From Myxococcales bacterium (GTDB lineage: Bacteria; Myxococcota_A; Polyangia; Palsa-1104; JAEUJZ01): a stretch of DNA of 64,000 nt. A model generated the notes under the pieces. That model searched no databases, was not told the origin of the DNA, and was given only the letters and a program-made list of their open reading frames with translations. Location of the stretch: contig JAEUKA010000115.1 of the NCBI GenBank assembly GCA_016794465.1, forward strand, positions 1 to 64,000, in the 5' to 3' direction. Shown piece after piece: positions 49,789 through 58,014 of this stretch (the first letter of the stretch is position 1; the number at the start of each line of letters is the position of its first letter). Made by a program: the position numbers and the translations under genes.

Positions 49789-52523
49789 GCGACGACAGCA
49801 GCCTGAAATCTCCCGACTATTCGATCAACCGGCCCGGCCAGACGACGATCTATTACCGCGCCACCACCCACGGGCAGAGCCTGGCCCGCATGAAAGCTCG
49901 TCTGGCAAAACAGACGATCGCGAGTGGACCGTGGAAAGGCACTCGACCGCTGGCAGCCCTGACGACGCTGGCTGAGAGTGAACCAACGGTGGCGCTGCTC
50001 GACGCCTGGGCGGGCGTGCTCGACGTGCTGACGTTCTATCAGGAGCGGGCGGCCCACGAAGGCTATCTGCGCACAGCGACGGAGACACTGTCGGTGCGCT
50101 GCCTGGCGCAAGGTCTGGGCTACCGACCGCAGCCCGCGATCTCAGCGTCGACGTATCTGGCGTTCACCGTCGATGACAGCGCGACCATGCCGACTCAGGT
50201 GGCCATACCGAGCGGTGCGCAGGTGATGAGTGTGCCCGTCGGAGCCGCGCTGCCGCAGACCTACGAAACCAGTACCGATCTGACGGCGCGGGTGACGTGG
50301 AACCAGCTGCTGCCACTACTTTTTCAGCCGCAGACCCTGGTGACCAGCAACCAAGCAGCGGCGGGCACGGCTGTCTCGACGCTGCGCCTGGCCGGTCTGA
50401 GCACTGGGCTGCTCGTCGGATCGCTGCTGCGAATCGCCGATACCACGACGCTGCAGGTCACGGCGGTGACACGCTTGCCCAGTGAGCAGCTGACTGAGGT
50501 GTCATTCCAAGTCGTCGACGGTCCCGCCGTTCGTATCGCACCGGTGGCGACGCTGCCGATGGGCGATCCGAGCAAGCTCCCGTCGCTGCTTAGCGAGTCA
50601 GCAGTCAGTGAGCACATCCTCGGACGAACCTGGGATGACGCGACGCTGACCGAGTGCATCACGACGCGTGGCTGGGACGAGAGCAAGCTGACCCGCATCA
50701 CCGCCTCGCTGCTGGCCGCAAAGACCACCGGCACTATCGTCACGTACCGTCAGCAGACCGCGTTCTTTGGCGCCAACGCCCCGCCGTGGAGCGCCATGCC
50801 CAAAATCGACTCGGCCTATCTGCGCGGCACCGACCTGTACGCCGACTCGAGCAGCAGCTGGGACGAGACTTCGACGACCACTGGCAGCAAGCTCGCCCGC
50901 AACAAGCGCAGCATCTGGGAAGACTCGTGGGGTCAGCTCTACAGCGCCACCACCAGCTGCGACCTATACCTTGACCGAGCCATCAGTGGCGTCGTCGCGG
51001 GTAGCTCAGTGTTGCTGGTCGGCTCCGCCGGTTATCGCAGCTTTGTCATCGGCAGCCTGAGCCACACCACCGTACGCGGCTACGGCACCACCGCCCGCAG
51101 CACCGGGCTGAAGCTCAGCCTCTCGACGCAGGCCCTGGCGACGGCGCAGAGCACAAGCTTCCTCACTCGCGACAGCGTGCTGCACCTACAGAGTGAGTCG
51201 CTGGACCTCACGGCCACCATTCCCAGAATCGACACCAGCACCGTGCGCGACTCGATCGAGCTGTCCGGTCTGGTGCTGGGACTCTCGGTCGGCCAGCCAG
51301 TCTTGGTCAGCGGCGAACATGCCGCGCAGAGCGGCGTCAGCAGCAGCGAAATTGCCCGCTTGGCGCAGATCCTTCACAAAGGTGGCTACACTACGCTCCG
51401 CTTTGCCGCGCCATTGGCCGTAGAACGCATCAGGAGCTCCGTTTCGATATGCGCGAATGTCGTTACCGCCACCCATGGAAAAACGATCGCCAGCGAGGTT
51501 TTGGGAAGCGGTGACGCCAGTCAAAAAAATCAGCGCTTTGCCCTCAAACAGTCCCCGCTGACCTACCTGCCCGCTGCCAGCGCCGCCGGAGCCAAGAGCA
51601 CGCTCAGCGTTCGCGTCGGTGGAGTGCTGTGGCTAGAAGTTGACTCGCTGCTTGGGGAAGACGGTCGCAGTCGCTGCTACGTCATCGAGCACAGTGCCAG
51701 TGGTCAGGCCACAGTCGTCTTTGGCGACGGAGAACACGGCGCACGGCTGCCCAGTGGCCAGGACAACGTCGTCGCCAGCTATCGGGTCGGCGGTGGTCTT
51801 GATGGTGAAGTGGCGGCGGGGAGCTTGCAGATCCTGCTGACACGGCCGCTCGGACTGCGCAGTGTGAAGCATCCCGTCGCTGCCTCAGGAGCGTCAGCCG
51901 GATCGTCGCAAGCCGAGCTAAAAGAAGCCTTGCCGCTGTCGGTGGCGACGCTGGGTCGGGCGGTGTCGCTGCTCGATTATGAGACGATGGCCAAGAACTA
52001 TCCTGGGATTGCCAAAGCCCAAGCCACGTCGGTGCGGTCAGCCGGTGCAGCGGCGGTTCATCTGACGGTGGCGACGGACGATGGCGAGCCGCTGGCCCGC
52101 TCGTCGCTGCTGTACGCAGGTCTGCAGGCGACACTGCTGTCACTGGGTGATCCGACGCAGCCGCTGATCCTCGACGACTACCAGCCGCGTCGCTTTGCCG
52201 TCTCGATCCGCATTGCCCTCGATCCTCGCTACGATGCCACGTCGGTGAAGGCGCAGGTCGATGCGCAGCTCCAAGTGGCGTTTTCGTTTGCCGCTCGCAG
52301 CTTCGCGCAGCCGGTTCGCGCCGCCGAGGTGCTGGATCTGGTGCAGCGTGTGCCCGGCGTGACTGGGGCACTTCTCGACGGGCTGTGGCTGGTCGGAGAG
52401 CCACGCAGTCGTCGCCAGCTCTTGGTCGCAGCCCCGGCCCGCATCGATCGCGGTGGTCGCAGCGTCGGCGCCGAAATCCTGCTGCTCAGCCTCGAAGACG
52501 ACAGTGTGGGGGTGTTGCCATGA
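49785..52523 (+). CDS. baseplate J-type wedge protein 2
   Basis: The 912-residue protein opens with TTIYYRATTHGQSLARMKARL, then LLDAWAGVLDVLTFYQERAAHEGYL, and a middle rich in Ser/Thr strands. The C-terminal part has VVFGDGEHGARLPSG, ASYRVGGGLDGEVAAGSL and SLLDYETMAKNYPGIAKAQA, the same J-type blocks as its neighbour. The extra length of about 270 residues is a beta-rich insert. GTG start overlaps the previous stop. Having two tandem J paralogues resembles Afp11/Afp12 order. Confidence 0.83.
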   Translation: MSDDSSLKSPDYSINRPGQTTIYYRATTHGQSLARMKARLAKQTIASGPWKGTRPLAALTTLAESEPTVALLDAWAGVLDVLTFYQERAAHEGYLRTATETLSVRCLAQGLGYRPQPAISASTYLAFTVDDSATMPTQVAIPSGAQVMSVPVGAALPQTYETSTDLTARVTWNQLLPLLFQPQTLVTSNQAAAGTAVSTLRLAGLSTGLLVGSLLRIADTTTLQVTAVTRLPSEQLTEVSFQVVDGPAVRIAPVATLPMGDPSKLPSLLSESAVSEHILGRTWDDATLTECITTRGWDESKLTRITASLLAAKTTGTIVTYRQQTAFFGANAPPWSAMPKIDSAYLRGTDLYADSSSSWDETSTTTGSKLARNKRSIWEDSWGQLYSATTSCDLYLDRAISGVVAGSSVLLVGSAGYRSFVIGSLSHTTVRGYGTTARSTGLKLSLSTQALATAQSTSFLTRDSVLHLQSESLDLTATIPRIDTSTVRDSIELSGLVLGLSVGQPVLVSGEHAAQSGVSSSEIARLAQILHKGGYTTLRFAAPLAVERIRSSVSICANVVTATHGKTIASEVLGSGDASQKNQRFALKQSPLTYLPAASAAGAKSTLSVRVGGVLWLEVDSLLGEDGRSRCYVIEHSASGQATVVFGDGEHGARLPSGQDNVVASYRVGGGLDGEVAAGSLQILLTRPLGLRSVKHPVAASGASAGSSQAELKEALPLSVATLGRAVSLLDYETMAKNYPGIAKAQATSVRSAGAAAVHLTVATDDGEPLARSSLLYAGLQATLLSLGDPTQPLILDDYQPRRFAVSIRIALDPRYDATSVKAQVDAQLQVAFSFAARSFAQPVRAAEVLDLVQRVPGVTGALLDGLWLVGEPRSRRQLLVAAPARIDRGGRSVGAEILLLSLEDDSVGVLP

Positions 52524-54625
52524 GTCCGGTCCGTGCCGAGCGTACGCCGAGTGAGCGTCTCTATGCCTTGCTGCCGACCATCTATCGCATGCGCGACTTT
52601 GACCAGGGCGAGCCGCTGCGGGCGCTGCTGGCGTTGCTGGAGGAGGAGCTCTCCCTCGTCGAGGCCGACATTGCGCGGCTCTATGACAGCTGGTTTATCG
52701 AGACGTGCGACGAGTGGGCCGTGCCGTACCTGGGCGACCAGATCGGAGCCCGTCTGAAACACTCGGTCAGCCCGAGGGCGTTTACCGCCAACACGCTCGC
52801 GTACCGACGACGAAAAGGGACGCTTGCGACGCTGACTGCCCTGGCGCGCGACGTGACCGGCTGGCCGGCGCAGATCGTCGAGTATCAGTCGCTGGTGGTG
52901 ACCTCACAGCATCTCAACAGTCCTCGCCCGACTGCTCAATCCACCGCTGATCTGCGTCGCTGTGACGAGCTGGACAACATCGGGACGCCCTTCGAGCGAA
53001 TCGCCCGCACCGTCGACATTCGCAGCCGAGGTCGCTATCACCCCGGTCAGCTCGGACTGTACGTCTGGCGCACCGCTGTGGTTCGGCAAGAGCGCTCGGT
53101 GGCCGTCGCAGCTTCGGCTGGTTGCTTTTATGTCAGCCCGCTCGGTCAACCGCAGGCGCTGTGGAGTCCGGCCCGCAGTCGCCCCGGCCTGGAAGCGACG
53201 ACGGAGCTGGGCCTGGCACCGCAGCCCATCAGACGACGGACGCTGTATCGTGTGCTCGAAGCGCGACGGCAGGCCGCCATCGACGGACGCACCCTGCCCG
53301 ACCCCTACTTTGGCAGTGAGCCGGTGCTGCGGATCTTCTATCGCGACGACAGCGGCCTGGTCCGCGAGGTGCCGCCCGAGCAGCTGGTGGCAGCCGACCT
53401 GGCGAGCTTCTGGCGACCTCCGGCCAAGCTGCGCTATCGACGAAGTGGAGACGGTAAGACGGTGGAGCTCCCGGTGACCGTGGCGATTGATCCCGAGCGG
53501 GGTCGTCTGGCGTTTGCCGAGGGTGAGACGCCGCGCAAGGTGTGGATCACCTATCACTACGGGCAGGTCGCCGAGCTGGGTGGTGGCGGCTACGAACGGA
53601 CCCTGCTCGCGACGGAATCGGCCCGCTGTGTGACTGTGCGCGACGGAGATCCCGACGGAGTGCTGCAAAAGCTCGGCGATGCAACCACGGCTTCGTCGCT
53701 GTGGCAGGGAAGTCAGCAGCTTGTCATCGAGCTTCTCGACAGTGACCGCTATCAGCTGGGCCCACTGCTGGTGCCCGCCGGAAGCACGCTGACGCTGCGA
53801 GCCATCAGCGGGGCCCGGCCCTTGCTAACGACCACCCAAGTGCCACTTCCGGTGTCACTTGGCACGGCGGCGACGCTTCAGCTGGATGGGCTGCTGGTGG
53901 CCGGAAGCCTGACGGTGCAAGCGGTGGCCGAAGCTGCACCAAGCAGCGCAGCGACGATAAAACTACATCATACGACCTTGGTACCCGGGGTAAGTCTGGC
54001 TGACACCGGAGCGCCCCAAAAGCCAGCGTTCGCCTCGCTGACTGGACCGCCCACGCTTGCGCTGACGGTCGAGCTGACGCGCGGCATCTGTGGTCCGATC
54101 CAGCTTGGCCCCGGCGGGAACCTGCTCGCCAGTGGCAGCATCATCGACTCGCCCGGCAGTCTCCCGGCAGTGCTTGCCTCGGCAGCCAGCCTGACTCACA
54201 CGACGGTGCTGGGAGTCTGTGCCGTCATCCGACTCACTGACACCAGCGACTGCCTGTTCCTTGGCCCCGTCAACACCATCGAGAGCGTCGAGGGCGACAT
54301 TTCCTACAGCGTCCTGCCCTACAGACCCGACGACCGCGTGTCCTATCGCTGCCAGCCGCACCTCTCTCTCGAAGAACCCGACGCCGTTATCGCCCGCGTG
54401 CTGGCCGAGCTGCGTCCCCAGCTTGTGTCCCGTCGCTACGGCACCACCGGTTACGCCCAGCTCGACGCCCGCAGCGCGAGCGCACTTCGCAGCGCCGCCA
54501 GTGATCAAGGGGAGCCCGGCGCCTTCCACCACCTTCAGCAAGCCTTGCGCGAGAGCAACCTGATAGACAGCCAGGCTGAATACCTCCGCTCGAGCCTGAC
54601 CCTGAACCTCTTTGTTGTCACTTGA
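52520..54625 (+). CDS. tail-I/gp7-like baseplate protein
   Basis: The 701-residue protein starts with RLYALLPTIYRMRDFDQG, followed by LVEADIARLYDSWFIETCDEWAVPYLGDQI, the signature of the phage tail protein I-like eCIS family. A long beta-rich C-terminal part (about 480 residues) may form an external domain. ATG 52520 overlaps the previous stop; the open frame upstream is not family-like. Its stop lies 8 bp before the DUF6519 ATG. It may link wedges to fibres. Confidence 0.8.
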   Translation: MSPVRAERTPSERLYALLPTIYRMRDFDQGEPLRALLALLEEELSLVEADIARLYDSWFIETCDEWAVPYLGDQIGARLKHSVSPRAFTANTLAYRRRKGTLATLTALARDVTGWPAQIVEYQSLVVTSQHLNSPRPTAQSTADLRRCDELDNIGTPFERIARTVDIRSRGRYHPGQLGLYVWRTAVVRQERSVAVAASAGCFYVSPLGQPQALWSPARSRPGLEATTELGLAPQPIRRRTLYRVLEARRQAAIDGRTLPDPYFGSEPVLRIFYRDDSGLVREVPPEQLVAADLASFWRPPAKLRYRRSGDGKTVELPVTVAIDPERGRLAFAEGETPRKVWITYHYGQVAELGGGGYERTLLATESARCVTVRDGDPDGVLQKLGDATTASSLWQGSQQLVIELLDSDRYQLGPLLVPAGSTLTLRAISGARPLLTTTQVPLPVSLGTAATLQLDGLLVAGSLTVQAVAEAAPSSAATIKLHHTTLVPGVSLADTGAPQKPAFASLTGPPTLALTVELTRGICGPIQLGPGGNLLASGSIIDSPGSLPAVLASAASLTHTTVLGVCAVIRLTDTSDCLFLGPVNTIESVEGDISYSVLPYRPDDRVSYRCQPHLSLEEPDAVIARVLAELRPQLVSRRYGTTGYAQLDARSASALRSAASDQGEPGAFHHLQQALRESNLIDSQAEYLRSSLTLNLFVVT

Positions 54626-54633
54626 GGATGTCC

Positions 54634-57600
54634 ATGAAAGGCGATTTCACCCGATTTACGTTCCGGCCCGAGAAGCAGTACACCAGCGTTCGTCTCCAGC
54701 AGGGTCGGGTTCAGCTCGACGCGGACTGGAATGAACAGGTTGACATCCACGCCTACCAGATGCAGACGGCGCAGGCGTCGTTCTTTGGCGAAAATGGTGC
54801 TCCGAAGGCGATGGCGGGCTTCAAGGTCGGCTTCGACGCTACGCGTGGACTGACGCTGTCGCCTGGGCGCTACTACGTCGCTGGGCTGCTTTGCGAGCTG
54901 TCTCCGAGTAGCACCCACGCGGCGATAGGCACGACCTACAAAGACCAGCCGTTCTTTCCGGGGGCACCGCTTCTGGCGAGCCTGGCGACCGGCTCGTATC
55001 TGATTTATCTCGACGTGTGGACGCGGCATGTCACTTCTCTCGAAGATCCGCAGCTGCGAGAGGTGGCTCTGTCGGGACCGGACACCACGACGAGGACGCA
55101 GACGGTGTGGCAGCTGCGGCTCCTCAAGCTCGATCAGCCACTGGCCCAGCTCGACAGCGCCAACCTGGCCACTCGGCTGCCGGCTTCGACGGTGAAGATG
55201 GCCGCTCGGGCGCGCAGTCTGGCGCCAGCGGCGGGAAGTGCGCTTCAGCCGCCGGGCTCGGGCTATCTGCGGCTCGACAATCATCTGTACCGCGTCGAGG
55301 TCCATCAAGGCGGGCGGATCGGCCAGGACGCCATCACGTTCAAGTGCAGCCGCGACAACGGCGCCATCGTCGTGCCACTCCTGTCGCTGGCTGACAACAC
55401 CGCTGTCATCGGTCCGTCGCCGCAAGACGAGGAGCGCGGCTTTGCCATCGGCACCTGGGTCGAGCTGAGCGACGACGCACGCGAGCTGCGCGGCGAGCCG
55501 GGAGTCCTGTGCCGAGTCACTTCCGTCGAGGGTCGGAACCTGACCCTACAGCCACCTACTGGTGTGACACTCGACTTTGCCAAGCTTGCGCCAAATCCCA
55601 AAGTACGTCGCTGGGATCTGGTGATGACCGATCTGCCGACGCAGTTTGCCGGCCAGTGGCTGGCGCTGGAGGACGGTCTGGAAGTGCAGTTTGCCGGCAC
55701 CACCTGCCGCTGCGGCGACTACTGGGTCATTCCGGCGCGCACCGCCACCCGCGACATCGAGTGGCCACGACAGGGCAATGATCCGGCACTGATCGCACCG
55801 TCGGGAATCAGCCACAGCTACGCCGATCTGGCGACCGCGACCTGGGACGGCACCCAGCTGAAGGACATCATCGATCGGCGCTTGATTTTCCCGTCGCTGA
55901 CCGACCTGCGAAACGTCGATCCGAGTCGCTATGACCAGCTGCTGTTTGGGCACAAGCACACCGGCGACGGTGACGGCAGCAAGATCCCTCGGGACGGAAT
56001 TGTGGACGGAGCCATCAACGGCGCCAAGATTGCCAGCGACGCCGACGTGAAGATCGGCAAGCTGGCGGTGAGCGGCAACGTGGAGCTCATGACCGGCTCC
56101 AATCCAATTCACATCGCCAGCGGCTGGAACGGTGCGTGGACGGGTGAGACAAACAGTGGCGCCATCTGCAGCGACACGGGCGGCTTCAAGGCCCTGATGC
56201 TGGTCGGCAACCGAGGCGGCGTCGCTGGTGCCCCGCGCAAGGTCGGCGTCTGGGACATCCTGGAAGTGAACGGCACCCTCAAGACCACCAGCGATACCGA
56301 GGTCGGCGGCAGCGTCACCGTCAAAGGCACCGACCTGCGCATCGACAACGCGAACAACCGAGGTGGCCGCGACGGCACAAATCGACGGGCACTCGTCCAC
56401 GACAGCAACGACACCCTGACCATAAACCGCGACCGAGACTACTCCAGCGGCGTCAAGATCGAGGGCCAGCTCACCATGGATGGCCGGCTTGTCCTCGACG
56501 AAAACATCCTGCGCCTGCGCTCCAGCACCAGCCCCAACCATGGGCTTGGTTATTTTGGCGCCAACAACCCCTTTGCCGGCACCAGCGTCGAGGGACCGGT
56601 GCTGTTTGGTCGCGACGGCGGTGCGCTCGGAACCGTCAACGTTGCCGCCGCCGAAGTCGCTGGCTCGGTCTACCTGACCGGTGGTGGCCACCTCACCATC
56701 CCCGCGTTCAACGAAGACTTTTCTGCCGGCATCACCGTCGAGGCCTGGGTCCGCTACGACAGCTTCCCCAACTGGAGCCGCGTCATGGACTTCGGCGGTG
56801 GTTCCGGCCAAGACAACATCCTGCTGGCCAACGACGGCACCTCCACCACCGCTCGCCTCAACATCCACAACGGCGCGGCGGGCAGTGCGACTTCCTCGGT
56901 GCCTGGCAGCAGCGCCCTTGCGACAGGCACGTGGATTCATATCTGCGCGACCGTCGACGCCAGCGGCAACGGCAAGTTCTACAAAAACGGCGCACAGTTT
57001 GGCAGCACCGTCACTGGGCTGGCCCTGCCGACCAACGTCAACCGCACCAGCAACTTCATCGGCAAGAGCAACTGGCCCAGTGATGGCGGCTTCAACGGCC
57101 GCATCGCCAACCTGCGCATCTGGAAGCGAGCCCTCAGCGCCAACCAAGTCGGCGACAACTTCACCAGCAGCCGACCGCTCGACCCCGAAGGACTGGTTGG
57201 CTACTGGAAGCTCGACGAGGGCAGCGGCACCGTGGCGCGCGACTCCTCTTCACGGGGACGGCACGGCACACTCGTTGCAGGCACGACCAACAGTGCCTTT
57301 GAGAGCTATCAAAAAATCGCCCTGAGCTGGGATCAGAGCCGCAACGTGGAATGCGGCAGCAATCTCACCATCGGCAACTATCTCTACGTCGGTGGGCGCA
57401 TGGCCGTACGCGGCTCTGACTTTGTCCTCGACAACGTCGAGCGACGAGGCACGAACACCACCGGCTCGCGCATTGCGCTGGTCCACGACTTCGGCGACCG
57501 ACTGCACATCAACTACGGGGGCGAGTACACCGGCGGCACCCTCATCGGCGGCAGCACGGTGGTCAACGGCAAGCTCAAGTCTGGCAACACCAAGACCAGC

Positions 57601-58002
57601 GCCTCGACGAGCAGCGGCACCATCTGGTCCGTCGCCACCAACGCCAACTACACCGACATCGACGGCATGAGCCTAAGCACCATCTGGGTAGGCGCGTGCA
57701 CCGCCCTCGTGATGGTGACCATTGGTGGCGTGCAGATCGAAGGCAGCACCAACACCCGAGGCTATTTCACCCTGATCTACCAGGCGACCGGCGCGTCGAA
57801 CTGGACCACCCTTGGCACCAGCGTTCATGAGTGGAACATCAGCGGCTTCGGACTGCGCGACATCCAGATGCACGCACTGGTCACGCTCAATGGCGGCTCC
57901 TACAACTTCAAAGTGCAGGCCAGGACCGACACCACCAACTCGACGCTAAGAGTCGGTTACTACAACTCACACCGCGTCCTAAGCGTCGTCGAGCTGACCT
58001 AG
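54634..58002 (+). CDS. DUF6519-LamG protein, candidate tail fibre
   Basis: The 1122-residue protein begins with MKGDFTRFTFRPEKQYTSVR and LQQGRVQLDADWNEQVDI, the DUF6519 start found in many eCIS loci. After about residue 400 it becomes a beta-rich repeat region containing two related blocks (LRIDNANNRGGRDGTNRRAL and VLDNVERRGTNTTGSRIAL). Between about 690 and 860 is a LamG/concanavalin-like jellyroll (ITVEAWVRYDSF through IANLRIWKRALSANQVGDN). It ends in a strand-rich knob. It probably binds targets. The ATG at 54634 was chosen for the conserved start and GAGG upstream. Confidence 0.8.
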   Translation: MKGDFTRFTFRPEKQYTSVRLQQGRVQLDADWNEQVDIHAYQMQTAQASFFGENGAPKAMAGFKVGFDATRGLTLSPGRYYVAGLLCELSPSSTHAAIGTTYKDQPFFPGAPLLASLATGSYLIYLDVWTRHVTSLEDPQLREVALSGPDTTTRTQTVWQLRLLKLDQPLAQLDSANLATRLPASTVKMAARARSLAPAAGSALQPPGSGYLRLDNHLYRVEVHQGGRIGQDAITFKCSRDNGAIVVPLLSLADNTAVIGPSPQDEERGFAIGTWVELSDDARELRGEPGVLCRVTSVEGRNLTLQPPTGVTLDFAKLAPNPKVRRWDLVMTDLPTQFAGQWLALEDGLEVQFAGTTCRCGDYWVIPARTATRDIEWPRQGNDPALIAPSGISHSYADLATATWDGTQLKDIIDRRLIFPSLTDLRNVDPSRYDQLLFGHKHTGDGDGSKIPRDGIVDGAINGAKIASDADVKIGKLAVSGNVELMTGSNPIHIASGWNGAWTGETNSGAICSDTGGFKALMLVGNRGGVAGAPRKVGVWDILEVNGTLKTTSDTEVGGSVTVKGTDLRIDNANNRGGRDGTNRRALVHDSNDTLTINRDRDYSSGVKIEGQLTMDGRLVLDENILRLRSSTSPNHGLGYFGANNPFAGTSVEGPVLFGRDGGALGTVNVAAAEVAGSVYLTGGGHLTIPAFNEDFSAGITVEAWVRYDSFPNWSRVMDFGGGSGQDNILLANDGTSTTARLNIHNGAAGSATSSVPGSSALATGTWIHICATVDASGNGKFYKNGAQFGSTVTGLALPTNVNRTSNFIGKSNWPSDGGFNGRIANLRIWKRALSANQVGDNFTSSRPLDPEGLVGYWKLDEGSGTVARDSSSRGRHGTLVAGTTNSAFESYQKIALSWDQSRNVECGSNLTIGNYLYVGGRMAVRGSDFVLDNVERRGTNTTGSRIALVHDFGDRLHINYGGEYTGGTLIGGSTVVNGKLKSGNTKTSASTSSGTIWSVATNANYTDIDGMSLSTIWVGACTALVMVTIGGVQIEGSTNTRGYFTLIYQATGASNWTTLGTSVHEWNISGFGLRDIQMHALVTLNGGSYNFKVQARTDTTNSTLRVGYYNSHRVLSVVELT

Positions 58003-58014
58003 GAGAGCCGTCCC

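Noticed and set aside
55546-57147. 533-residue minus-strand open frame
   Set aside because: Antisense of the DUF6519-LamG gene; Val/Ala/Gly-rich low complexity with no motif.
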